Assembly (NCBI GenBank): GCA_947628165.1
Contig: CANQYV010000013.1
Span: forward strand, 1-34,734
Source: an uncultured Clostridia bacterium
GTDB taxonomy: Bacteria > Bacillota > Clostridia > Oscillospirales > CAG-272
DNA: 34,734 nucleotides
Direction of reading: 5' to 3'
Made by a program: the position numbers and the translations under genes. The stretch's first letter is position 1; every line of letters begins with the position of its first letter. Under the pieces are notes generated by a model. It ran no database searches. It saw nothing but the letters and a program-made list of their open reading frames with translations, and was not told where the DNA came from. Positions 23,052 through 31,500 of this stretch are shown here, piece after piece.

Positions 23052-25219
23052 TGGAAAACAAATTACAGGTCAGAAATTTACGCATATCGTTCCGCACCTC
23101 AAACGGTAAGGTACAGGCGGTGCGCGGCATCGACCTCGACCTCTACCGCGGCGAGACGCTCGCGATCGTCGGCGAGTCCGGCTCGGGAAAGTCCGTCACT
23201 TCAAAGGCGATCCTCGGCATACTCGCCGGAAACTCGATAGTTGAGTCCGGGGAGATAATATACGACGGACGCGACCTTCTGAAGATCTCGGAGGACGACT
23301 TCCACAAGATCCGCGGCGACAAAATAGCGATGATATTCCAGGACCCGATGTCGAGCCTTAACCCCATAGTGAGGATAGGCCGCCAGCTCACGGAGGCAAT
23401 GATCCTCAAGGGCAAGGCGAGACAGAAGGAGTCAAGAACGCTCTTCAACACATATCTCAAAAACCTGAACGCGGCGATGACTGCGTCCGGCGTCGACGCC
23501 GACGTCGCGACGGAATACTGCCGCAAGTTCGACAAATTCGAGTTCAAGCACATCGAGCTCGAATCGGCCTACAACACGGCGCATGAAGCCGCGGTCGAGG
23601 CTATCGAGGACATTGACGAGCTCGCATTCGAGCTTGAGCATAAGTCCGACAAGGACGCCTCCTACCACATCAAGGAGATCGTCAAGGAGACGAAGGCGTC
23701 CGTAAACAAATACGTCCTCGAAGAGGACGCGGAGGAAACCGCAAAGGCGCGCGAGCTTGCCGGAATGATTAAAAGGCAGTATTCGTCGTGCAAGCGCTCC
23801 CGCGACTTCTCAGAGGTGATAGACACGCTCCGCGAGCTCGGCGGCATACTCAAGGCGGCGGTGGAGAAGCCCGTGCCGAATTTCTTCCGCATGGGATACT
23901 ATCTGACATTCTCCGACAAGCCCCTGCCCGATATGCCGACAGAGAAGCTCAACGACTATCTGAAGGAATATCTTGACCGCGAATTTATGACGGCGTTTAT
24001 CGCTCATACGAAGCGCGCCCTCATCTATTCCGCCGACGAGTCATATAAGAACATGAGCTTGGCGATCGAGGCGATGAAGTCCGAGAGGGGTGCTTTTGAG
24101 CGGGCGAACCTTGACAAGAAGGAATGCTACGCATCGTACAAGGCTCTCGCCGAAAAGATCGGCGCGACGATAGATAAGCTCGCGATATCGAAGGATTCAC
24201 TGACGTTCACGTTTGCGCCGAGCCTCAAGTCCGAGCTCGACACCTACTTTGCCGCCATCGGAAACAACAAGAAGGCGGAGGCAGCGCACGCGCGCGACGT
24301 CAAACGTCACGACCGCCTTGTCGAGAAGGGCAAGAAGCCGGGCTGGGAGGTCGCGGATGCCGCAGTCACCGACCTTGAGCTCATCAAGGCGAACATCGCC
24401 CACCTCATAGACAGGCTCCGCGAGCACTATCTCGAGAGCATGTCGGGCAGAGAGGCGAGAAACTTTGACGCGGAGACCATTGCCGTCATCGATTACCTCA
24501 AGGAGAACGCGTCCGGCGTTGTCGCGAAGGTGACGCGCAGAATTGCGAAGGACCGCGCGATAAAGCTGATGGAAGAGGTCGGCATATCCGAGCCTCACAA
24601 GAGATACAATCAGTATCCGTTTGAATTCTCGGGCGGTATGCGCCAGAGGATAGTCATAGCGATAGCCCTTGCGGCGAACCCCGACATCCTCATATGCGAC
24701 GAGCCCACGACGGCGCTTGACGTCACGATACAGTCGCAGATCCTTGAGCTCATAAACAAGCTCAAGGATGAGCGTCATCTCTCCGTTATCTTCATCACTC
24801 ACGACCTCGGCGTCGTCGCCAACATGGCGGACCACGTCGCCGTCATGTACGCGGGCAAAATAGTGGAGTACGGCACGTCGGAGGACATCTTCTACCGTGC
24901 GGCTCACCCGTACACATGGGCGCTGCTCTCGTCCATGCCCGACCTCGATACGAACGAGAAGCTCGAGAGCATACCCGGTACGCCTCCGAACATGATCTAC
25001 CCGCCCAAGGGAGACGCGTTTGCGCCGAGAAACAAGTACGCAATGGCGATAGATTTCGAGCGCCAGCCTCCTATGTTCAGGATAAGCGACACGCACTGTG
25101 CCGCGACATGGCTGCTGCATCCGGACGCTCCCAAGGTCGACCCGCCGAAGATACTTGTCGACAGGATAGCGAGAATGACAAAGGTCAACAGAGCAGGAGG
25201 GCAGAACGATGGCAAATAA
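23051..25219 (+). CDS. oppD: ABC importer ATPase, OppD type, with ~380-residue helical insertion
   Basis: Nucleotide-binding subunit, 722 residues against about 330-350 in the family. All ABC motifs are intact: Walker A GESGSGKS (41-48), Q-loop Q97 in FQDPMSSLNP, signature FSGGMRQR (526-533), Walker B ILICDE (546-551), D-loop TALD and H-loop H584. The OppD C-terminal region follows, including the HPYTWALLSSMPD stretch and IPGTPPN, but the iron-sulfur cysteine cluster of many OppD proteins is not evident. Between Q-loop and signature, where about 50 residues are usual, lie about 430. Residues about 120-500 are highly charged, Lys/Glu/Ala-rich and predicted by eye to be helical. The frame is continuous and codon use is like the surrounding gene, so it is not a frameshift. 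Confidence 0.88.
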   Translation: MENKLQVRNLRISFRTSNGKVQAVRGIDLDLYRGETLAIVGESGSGKSVTSKAILGILAGNSIVESGEIIYDGRDLLKISEDDFHKIRGDKIAMIFQDPMSSLNPIVRIGRQLTEAMILKGKARQKESRTLFNTYLKNLNAAMTASGVDADVATEYCRKFDKFEFKHIELESAYNTAHEAAVEAIEDIDELAFELEHKSDKDASYHIKEIVKETKASVNKYVLEEDAEETAKARELAGMIKRQYSSCKRSRDFSEVIDTLRELGGILKAAVEKPVPNFFRMGYYLTFSDKPLPDMPTEKLNDYLKEYLDREFMTAFIAHTKRALIYSADESYKNMSLAIEAMKSERGAFERANLDKKECYASYKALAEKIGATIDKLAISKDSLTFTFAPSLKSELDTYFAAIGNNKKAEAAHARDVKRHDRLVEKGKKPGWEVADAAVTDLELIKANIAHLIDRLREHYLESMSGREARNFDAETIAVIDYLKENASGVVAKVTRRIAKDRAIKLMEEVGISEPHKRYNQYPFEFSGGMRQRIVIAIALAANPDILICDEPTTALDVTIQSQILELINKLKDERHLSVIFITHDLGVVANMADHVAVMYAGKIVEYGTSEDIFYRAAHPYTWALLSSMPDLDTNEKLESIPGTPPNMIYPPKGDAFAPRNKYAMAIDFERQPPMFRISDTHCAATWLLHPDAPKVDPPKILVDRIARMTKVNRAGGQNDGK

Positions 25220-26414
25220 CGAAGTCAAAGACGAAAGAGAAGTTCTGCTCAAGGTCGAGCATCTCTGCCAGTATTTCAAGATCGGTCCCGGAACGTACAC
25301 AAAGGCCGTCGACGACGTCAGCTTCGACATAAAGAAGGGCGAGGTCTTCGGTCTCGTCGGCGAGTCGGGCTGCGGCAAGACGACCACGGGCCGCTCCATA
25401 ATCAAGCTCTACAATATCACGTCCGGCAATATCTTTTTCAAGGGCATCAGAATTTCCGCCGGCAAGAAGATGTACCGCGACGCGATCGCGAAGGCAAAGG
25501 AAGACCTGAAGGCGTCGGAAATAGACAAGGCGGAATGCGACCGAATAATCGCCGAGAACAAGGCCGCGATGAAGGCGGCGGACAACGATCAGAAGAACTG
25601 CGACCGCGCATATTCACGCAAGCTCGTCGAAGAGGCGAAGGCGGAATATCTGCCTAAGATAGAGGCGGCGACGGGAGAAGAAAAGGCGAAGCTGACGGCG
25701 GAGTACAAAAATGCGCTCCGCAAGGCAAAGCGCACGAAGCTCGTCACGCAGATACAGATGATATTCCAGGACCCGATAGCGTCTCTTGACCCGAGAATGA
25801 CTGTCCGCGAGATAATATCGGAGGGACTTATCATTCAGGGCGAGCGCGACAGACACGTCATCGACGAAAAGGTCTATGAAATGCTCGAGCTCGTCGGTCT
25901 CGTCCGCGAGCACGCGAGCCGCTATCCGCATGAGTTCTCGGGCGGTCAGCGTCAGCGCATCGGCGTTGCGCGTTCGATCATAATGAACCCCGAGCTCATC
26001 ATCGCAGACGAGCCGGTGTCCGCTCTCGACGTTTCGGTACAGGCGCAGGTCATCAACCTTTTGAATGAGCTGCGCGACCGCTTCGGTCTGACGCTGCTCT
26101 TCATCGCGCACGACCTTTCTGTCGTCAAGTACTTCTCCGACCGAATCGGCGTTATGTATTACGGCAAGATGGTGGAGCTTGCGGATTCCGATGAGCTGTT
26201 CCTCAATCCTATGCATCCGTATACGAAGTCGCTCCTGTCCGCGATACCGCTTCCCGACCCGAATTACGAAAAGGCGCGCCGCAGGATAACGTACAATCCG
26301 CTGGCTGCGCACGATTATTCCGTCGACAAGCCGTCGTTCCGCGAGCTGAAGCCCGGTCACTTCGTAATGTGCAACGAGGCGGAGTACGAGCAGTACATGA
26401 AAGAGCTCAAATAA
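25209..26414 (+). CDS. oppF: ABC importer ATPase, OppF type, with ~90-residue charged insertion
   Basis: Second nucleotide-binding subunit, 401 residues against about 310-330 usual. Walker A GESGCGKTTT (51-60), Q-loop Q187 in FQDPIASLDPRMTV, signature FSGGQRQR (243-250), Walker B LIIADE (263-268) and H301 are all conserved, so the site should hydrolyse ATP. A Lys/Ala/Glu-rich helical hairpin-like insertion (about 84-176) sits between the first beta region (NIFFKGIRI) and the Q-loop strand (QIQMIFQDP). That place differs from the insertion in OppD. The C-terminus keeps HPYTKSLLSAIPLPDP, the OppF hallmark. The gene overlaps oppD by 11 bases and its TAA overlaps the ATG of the next gene (TAATG), so the subunits are translationally coupled. 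Confidence 0.9.
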   Translation: MANNEVKDEREVLLKVEHLCQYFKIGPGTYTKAVDDVSFDIKKGEVFGLVGESGCGKTTTGRSIIKLYNITSGNIFFKGIRISAGKKMYRDAIAKAKEDLKASEIDKAECDRIIAENKAAMKAADNDQKNCDRAYSRKLVEEAKAEYLPKIEAATGEEKAKLTAEYKNALRKAKRTKLVTQIQMIFQDPIASLDPRMTVREIISEGLIIQGERDRHVIDEKVYEMLELVGLVREHASRYPHEFSGGQRQRIGVARSIIMNPELIIADEPVSALDVSVQAQVINLLNELRDRFGLTLLFIAHDLSVVKYFSDRIGVMYYGKMVELADSDELFLNPMHPYTKSLLSAIPLPDPNYEKARRRITYNPLAAHDYSVDKPSFRELKPGHFVMCNEAEYEQYMKELK

Positions 26415-26791
26415 TGGACGAGCGGAAAAAGAGCGTCGTCAAGTCGTTTATTGTCGGCGCCGTGATCGCAGTTGCGGTCGGTGTCCTCGGATTTTCGAGA
26501 GAGTACGGAATATTCCGCTGCATCTCGGACGGGGCGTTCGTCGCCGCAGTCGCGCTGCTCGGCGTAGGCGGCATCAAATGGGTCGTCGGGCGCGGCGCGT
26601 TCGACGTCTCGGGATACGGCATGAGCTCGTTTTTACGCACGCATCTGCCGTCCGTTTTCGGCGGGCGCGAGACGCGGGACGAGTATCTCGAACGCAAGGC
26701 GAAGGAGCGTAAGCCCGCTTTCCCGCAGCTTATCTCGGGCGTCGTGTTCCTCGTCATATCCGTCGTATTCATGATAATATTTTATATCTGA
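26414..26791 (+). CDS. Small membrane protein, DUF3899-like
   Basis: 125 residues with three hydrophobic segments (about 8-25, 36-54 and 105-124). The central sequence WVVGRGAFDVSGYGMSSFL resembles the DUF3899 pattern, which has a glycine/phenylalanine motif after the second helix. A charged stretch (RETRDEYLERKAKERKP) precedes the last helix. It is the last gene of the importer operon and shares one base with the oppF stop, which suggests a role linked to the importer, perhaps assembly or stability; nothing in the sequence shows a catalytic function. Family assignment is from recalled pattern only. Confidence 0.75.
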   Translation: MDERKKSVVKSFIVGAVIAVAVGVLGFSREYGIFRCISDGAFVAAVALLGVGGIKWVVGRGAFDVSGYGMSSFLRTHLPSVFGGRETRDEYLERKAKERKPAFPQLISGVVFLVISVVFMIIFYI

Positions 26792-26795
26792 AAAG

Positions 26796-26833
26796 AAAAT
26801 GACTGCCGTGAAATTGCGCGGCAGTCATTTTTT
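26796..26833 (+). terminator. Terminator of the importer operon
   Basis: AAAATGACTGCCG pairs with CGGCAGTCATTTT around a 10-base loop and ends in TT, five bases after the operon's last stop codon. The remaining bases to 26942 are AT-rich with no recognisable feature. Confidence 0.88.
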
Positions 26834-26942
26834 AAGCGCAAAACAGTCATTTGCCTAACAAAACATAAAAATGTAAGTCAAACGACTAAAATCGAATAAA
26901 GGGGAAGGAAGGGATTATTTTTCGCAAAATATTTTTGTGTGA

Positions 26943-26971
26943 TTGAAAAGGCGGGCAGGATATGATAAAAT
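26943..26971 (+). promoter_or_regulatory. Sigma-A promoter of the GH43-pcrA pair
   Basis: TTGAAA (26943-26948), 17-base spacer, TAAAAT (26966-26971), each 5 of 6 to consensus. The short leader contains a small AGAGGA-AAAA-TCCTC hairpin just before the Shine-Dalgarno AGGGGGAG. Confidence 0.75.
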
Positions 26972-27006
26972 GAAAGAGGAAAAATCCTCAAAAGGGGGAG
27001 ACAAAA

Positions 27007-27966
27007 ATGAAATACAATTCACCTCTCGTACCGCAGCGTGCCGATCCGCACGTCTACCGTCACACCGACGGGTACTATTACTTTACCGGAAGCGTGCCGT
27101 CGTATGACAGAATAGAGCTGCGCCGCTCGAAGACGATAAACGGCCTTTCGACGGCGGAGCCGCACGACATATGGCATAAGCATGAGCACGGACCGATGGG
27201 GGACCATATCTGGGCGCCCGAGCTCCACTACCTCGACGGGAAGTTCTACATATACTTCGGCGCGGGCGAGGCGGAGAACAAGTGGGCGCTGCGCCCCTAC
27301 GTCCTCGAATGCGAGGGGCAGGACCCGATAAACGACGGCTGGCGCGAGTGCGGGATGATGCAGCGCGCGAAGAACGACGAGTCGTCCTTCACGGGCTTCT
27401 CTCTCGACGGGACGGTGTTTGAGGCCGCCGGCGAGCGTTACTACGTTTGGGCGGAGAAGGTAGGCTTCGGCAACGGGCTTCTGACCTCGAACCTCTATAT
27501 CGCAAGGATGGCGACGCCGTGGAGCCTGTCAACTCCCGCAATGGAGCTGACGACGCCCGACTATGACTGGGAGCGCGTCGGCTTCTGGGTCGACGAGGGA
27601 CCCGCCGCCCTTATAAAGGACGGGAAAATCTATATCACGTTCTCATCCTCCGCGACAGGCGCATGCTACTGCATGGGAATGATGGAGGCGGATGAGGGCG
27701 CCGACCTTCTCGACCGCAATTCGTGGAAAAAGTCGAGGCATCCGGTGCTTGAAACGAACGCAAAGCTCGGCGTTTTCGGCCCCGGGCACAACAGCTTTAC
27801 GGTCGCCGAGGACGGGAGAACCGTGCTCTCCATTTACCACGCGCGCCCCTATGAAAAGATAGAGGGCGACCCGCTCTATGATCCGAACCGCCATGCCCAC
27901 GTCATGGAGGTATTCTTCGACGAAAACGGAAGGCCCGTTTTCGACCTTGAGCGTCAGGAAAGGTGA
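27007..27966 (+). CDS. Glycoside hydrolase family 43 (arabinofuranosidase/xylosidase-like, cytoplasmic)
   Basis: Inverting five-bladed beta-propeller enzyme, 319 residues, no signal peptide and no extra modules. The three GH43 carboxylates are recognisable: D13 in RADPHVY (general base), D134 in LDGTVFE (pKa modulator) and E197 in VDEGPAAL (general acid). WAPELHYLDGKFYIYF (69-84) is also a family hallmark. Single-domain intracellular GH43 enzymes typically release arabinose or xylose from short oligosaccharides; the exact activity cannot be read from the sequence. Together with the GH3 enzyme it brackets the ABC importer. Shine-Dalgarno AGGGGGAG precedes the ATG. Its stop codon overlaps the GTG start of the helicase gene. 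Confidence 0.92.
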   Translation: MKYNSPLVPQRADPHVYRHTDGYYYFTGSVPSYDRIELRRSKTINGLSTAEPHDIWHKHEHGPMGDHIWAPELHYLDGKFYIYFGAGEAENKWALRPYVLECEGQDPINDGWRECGMMQRAKNDESSFTGFSLDGTVFEAAGERYYVWAEKVGFGNGLLTSNLYIARMATPWSLSTPAMELTTPDYDWERVGFWVDEGPAALIKDGKIYITFSSSATGACYCMGMMEADEGADLLDRNSWKKSRHPVLETNAKLGVFGPGHNSFTVAEDGRTVLSIYHARPYEKIEGDPLYDPNRHAHVMEVFFDENGRPVFDLERQER

Positions 27967-30371
27967 GCGCCGCAGACACGGGGCTCCGCCTCAGATACCA
28001 CGAGCTGAAGCGGGCCCTTTTTGACAAATATTATTCGGACTTAAACGAGCGGCAGAGAGAAGCGATCACGACTGTGAACGGGCCGCTTCTCGTTCTCGCG
28101 GGGGCGGGAAGCGGAAAGACGACGGTGCTCGTCCGCCGCATCGTGCATATAATCAAATACGGAGACGCGTACAACTCGGATTTTGTGCCGTCGGGAGTTG
28201 ACGAGGCGGCGCTTCTGAGATACAGATACGCGCTCGAAACGATGACGCCGCAGGAGATAGGGGAGCTCGTCCTCCCCGATTTTCACGTCGACGCGTGCAG
28301 GCCGTATCAGATGCTTGCGATCACGTTTACGAACAAGGCGGCGGGCGAGATAAAGTCGCGCCTCGCGGCGGCGCTCGAGGGCACGGACATCGAGGGCGGC
28401 GCGTCGGAAATATGGGCGGGGACGTTCCATTCGATATGCATGCGCATCCTGCGCCGTTGGGGAGACCTTGTCGGATACGAAAGGGGCTTCACGGTATACG
28501 ATACCGACGATACGAAGCGCCTCATCTCCGACTGCATGAAGGATCTGAAGATCGAGGAAAAGGCGCTGCCCGTCAAGACGGTGATGAACGTCATCTCCCG
28601 TGCGAAGGACAGGCTCCTCTCGCCTGAGCAGTACGAGGCGACGGCGGGCGGAGATTACAGGGGCGCGAAGATCGCGGAGATATATAAAATGTACGCCGAC
28701 CGCCTGATGGCGTCGAACGCGCTCGATTTTGACGATATCATAATGAAGACCGTGGAGCTTCTGAGCACGCACGACGAGGTGAGGGAGCTTTACAACCGCC
28801 AGTTCCGATACGTTTCCGTCGACGAGTATCAGGACACGAACCACGCGCAGTTCCGCCTGACGTCGCTTTTGACGGGCGGGCACAACAACCTCATGGTAGT
28901 CGGCGACGACGACCAGAGCATATACAAATTCCGCGGCGCGACGATAGAGAATATTCTTTCGTTCGACAGGGAATATGACGACGTGACCGTCATAAAGCTC
29001 GAGCAGAACTACCGCTCTACGTCGACGATACTCGGCGCGGCGAACGCCATCATCGCAAACAACCGCGGCAGGCACGAGAAAAGCCTCTGGTGCGCGGGCG
29101 GCGAGGGCGCGAAGATAGTCCTTCGCGAGCTTGACAACCAGAACGACGAGGGAAAGTACATAGCGGACAAAATAGAATCGCTCGTTTCGGGAGGTACGGC
29201 ACAGTACAGAGATTTTGCGGTGCTCTACCGCATGAACGCGCAGTCTGCGCCGATAGAGGGCGCGTTTGCGAAGGCGGGTATGCCGTACCGCATGCTCGGA
29301 GGGATGCGCTTCTACGACCGCAAGGAAATACGCGACGCCGTGGCATATCTCTCTGTTATCGCAAATCCGAACGATTCCGTCCGCCTCAAGCGCATAATAA
29401 ACGAGCCGAAGAGAAAAATCGGCGCGACTGCCGTCGCCGCCGCGGAGGAGATAGCGGCGGTCGAGGGCTGCTCCTTATATGATGCACTGAAAGACGCGCG
29501 CCGCCATATGGCGCTGTCGAGGGCAGCGGCGGCGATTGAGGGGTTTGTGCAGCTCATAGAGACGCTGAGGGAATTTTCCGCCGCGTCATCCGTCGCCGAG
29601 CTCATAGACAGGACGCTTGAGCTCTCCGGCTATCGCGAGATGATCGCGGCGGGCGGCGAGACGGAGCTCGACAGGCTCGAAAACCTCGACCAGCTTATAG
29701 CGAACGCCGTCGAGTACGCGGAGGACAACGAGGACGCGTCGCTCACGGGATTTCTCGAGGATGTCGCGCTCGTTTCGGAGGTCGACAGGTACGACGAGAC
29801 GGCGGACGCCGTCGTCATGATGACGATACATTCCGCAAAAGGGCTCGAGTTCAACACCGTGTTCCTCCCCGGCATGGAGGAGGGCGTATTCCCGGGACAG
29901 CAGTCATCGTTCAGCCCGGAGGAGCTCGAGGAGGAGAGAAGGCTCGCATACGTCGCCGTGACGAGGGCGAAGGAGAGGGTGTTCATCACGCGCACGCACA
30001 ACAGAATGATGTACGGGCAGACGAGGTACAACCCGCCGTCCCGCTTTATCTCGGAGATACCGCCGGAGTGCGTCATAGACGAAACGCCAGAGGCACATCG
30101 CCGCGCGCCGGAGGATTTCGGTGCAAAAAGGCAGCGCGCGCCCGAGCCCGTATACAAAAACGGCGCGGGTGTCCGTGTGGAGGTGAAAAAGGAAGCGCCC
30201 CCGTCGGAGGTCTTTGCTTCCGGCACGATCGTGCGCCACCGAACGTTCGGGCGCGGCGAGGTCATATCTGTCACAAAAATGGGGCAGGATTATATGTACG
30301 AGATCATTTTCGACGACGTGGGCACGAAAAAGCTCATGGCTACATACGCGAAGCTGACAAAGGAAAGCTGA
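27963..30371 (+). CDS. pcrA: UvrD/PcrA-type superfamily 1 DNA helicase
   Basis: ATP-dependent 3'-5' DNA helicase of repair and replication, 802 residues. Q-motif LNERQREAI (27-35), motif I AGAGSGKTT (46-54), Ia ITFTNKAAGEI, II VDEYQDTNHAQ (D287, E288), III GDDDQSIYKFRGA, IV LEQNYRST, V TIHSAKGLEF and VI VAVTRAKERV are all present. The C-terminal basic domain ends in the Tudor-like PcrA tail (FGRGEVISVTKMG...). About 50 residues between motifs I and Ia (66-115) are longer than in Bacillus PcrA. The start is GTG at 27963, overlapping the GH43 stop by four bases (GTGA) with AGGAAAG just upstream. The coupling to a sugar hydrolase is unusual. Confidence 0.95.
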   Translation: MSAADTGLRLRYHELKRALFDKYYSDLNERQREAITTVNGPLLVLAGAGSGKTTVLVRRIVHIIKYGDAYNSDFVPSGVDEAALLRYRYALETMTPQEIGELVLPDFHVDACRPYQMLAITFTNKAAGEIKSRLAAALEGTDIEGGASEIWAGTFHSICMRILRRWGDLVGYERGFTVYDTDDTKRLISDCMKDLKIEEKALPVKTVMNVISRAKDRLLSPEQYEATAGGDYRGAKIAEIYKMYADRLMASNALDFDDIIMKTVELLSTHDEVRELYNRQFRYVSVDEYQDTNHAQFRLTSLLTGGHNNLMVVGDDDQSIYKFRGATIENILSFDREYDDVTVIKLEQNYRSTSTILGAANAIIANNRGRHEKSLWCAGGEGAKIVLRELDNQNDEGKYIADKIESLVSGGTAQYRDFAVLYRMNAQSAPIEGAFAKAGMPYRMLGGMRFYDRKEIRDAVAYLSVIANPNDSVRLKRIINEPKRKIGATAVAAAEEIAAVEGCSLYDALKDARRHMALSRAAAAIEGFVQLIETLREFSAASSVAELIDRTLELSGYREMIAAGGETELDRLENLDQLIANAVEYAEDNEDASLTGFLEDVALVSEVDRYDETADAVVMMTIHSAKGLEFNTVFLPGMEEGVFPGQQSSFSPEELEEERRLAYVAVTRAKERVFITRTHNRMMYGQTRYNPPSRFISEIPPECVIDETPEAHRRAPEDFGAKRQRAPEPVYKNGAGVRVEVKKEAPPSEVFASGTIVRHRTFGRGEVISVTKMGQDYMYEIIFDDVGTKKLMATYAKLTKES

Positions 30372-30389
30372 CAAAATCCGTACCGCTCG

Positions 30390-30421
30390 GCGGGGGAGAC
30401 GTTGTTCTCCCCCGCTTTTTT
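30390..30421 (+). terminator. Terminator after pcrA
   Basis: GCGGGGGAGA / TCTCCCCCGC stem with a 6-base loop, followed directly by six T (30416-30421). Confidence 0.92.
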
Positions 30422-30492
30422 GCTTTGAAAGCATCGTCTCGGGAACTCCGAAAGGACACAAAATATTTTTCAATAAAATTTTAAAAAAGCTA

Positions 30493-30521
30493 TTGACAAT
30501 CATATGACTGCATGGTACAAT
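30493..30521 (+). promoter_or_regulatory. Sigma-A promoter of the 30621-32633 gene group
   Basis: Perfect TTGACA (30493-30498), 17-base spacer, TACAAT (30516-30521). A leader of about 90 bases follows; it has a T-run (around 30590) but no convincing attenuator stem. Confidence 0.82.
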
Positions 30522-30620
30522 GGACTCGGGAAATAAAAACAGCGGCTCGGGCACGGTGCTTGTGAAAAAAACATCTTAAGCTGTAACGGTTTTTTCTTCA
30601 TCATATTAGGGGGCTTATCT

Positions 30621-31424
30621 ATGAAATCGTTTCTGTTTTTCTTATGCTTCACGTTTATCGCTTCGTTATACATTATCGTTCCGTCAATTATAACAACATT
30701 TTTGAGCGTCGTCGGAGTAACGATGCTTTCGGGTTTTGTATTGGCCTTAAAGCTCGTGCCGTCAAGATCTCGGTACGATCCGCTGATGACGGGTCACGGA
30801 GGCACGTCTTACGATATTCAAGAGATGCTTTTCATTGTGCCGCCGTTAGTAAATCTGTTATTTGCGGCAGCAGCGATTTTTGTGCCGTACATTGTTATCC
30901 CGACAGTTTATTTTTTGACAGTCTTCTTGATCTATGTTATCCCGACCGTGGTCTACCTGATGCGCCGCATCAGCTTTTATCGCGATGTGAAAGATAAGGT
31001 GAGAGAGAATGATTGGCGCATGTACGGAAACATCTTCGATTTCATCTTTACGGGAAGAGGAAACGTACACAACGTTACAATAGAGACGCAAAACGGTAAA
31101 TTCTCGCTCGGCATTCTCGGCGGGATCGGAGCCATGCGGTATGTGATCGAGGACGGTGAAATAAACGCAAGAAGAGTTTTGCCAATGGCGAAAAAATATG
31201 CGTTTCTTGATTACGGCGGCGATAAAAAAGAGAAGGTGCAGCTTTTCGGCTTTGGGACAAAAAAGCGTATGAAGCCGCTGCCCAAGACTTCGGAGGACAG
31301 AGCATATCTGATGCTTCAGTCGAATGCATTTATCGTATCGAACGGTTTCCTCGTCGATATCGGCGAGGAAGTGGAGGGCATGCGGGTCCTCAATATGGAA
31401 ACAGGCATGAATATAGTCAGGTGA
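30621..31424 (+). CDS. Unrecognised membrane protein with C-terminal soluble domain
   Basis: 267 residues, not recognised. Four hydrophobic helices are visible: about 3-22, 24-46, 72-92 and 93-114. A basic segment (MRRISFYRDVKDKVRENDWR) leads into a C-terminal, probably cytoplasmic, beta-rich domain of about 145 residues with GRGNVHNVTIETQNGKFSLG. Base composition is lower in GC than the genes to the left. AGGGGG lies 7 bases before the ATG and a strong promoter precedes it. The order helix - basic stretch - beta domain is repeated in the protein at 32007-32633, suggesting a common family. No catalytic motif was seen. Confidence 0.7.
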   Translation: MKSFLFFLCFTFIASLYIIVPSIITTFLSVVGVTMLSGFVLALKLVPSRSRYDPLMTGHGGTSYDIQEMLFIVPPLVNLLFAAAAIFVPYIVIPTVYFLTVFLIYVIPTVVYLMRRISFYRDVKDKVRENDWRMYGNIFDFIFTGRGNVHNVTIETQNGKFSLGILGGIGAMRYVIEDGEINARRVLPMAKKYAFLDYGGDKKEKVQLFGFGTKKRMKPLPKTSEDRAYLMLQSNAFIVSNGFLVDIGEEVEGMRVLNMETGMNIVR

Positions 31425-31500
31425 GAGAAGTTACAATTGAGCGAGACCGAAAAATATAAAAGCCCCTCTTTATGACAATGAAAGGAGCCTATAAAACATT

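Noticed and set aside
23408-24550. Insertion in OppD explained as two fused genes or a frameshift
   Set aside because: A single continuous frame, one complete set of ABC motifs and codon use like the rest of the gene argue against this.
24197-25405. Minus-strand frame antisense to oppD
   Set aside because: Same antisense artefact; covers the conserved Walker B and signature region of oppD.
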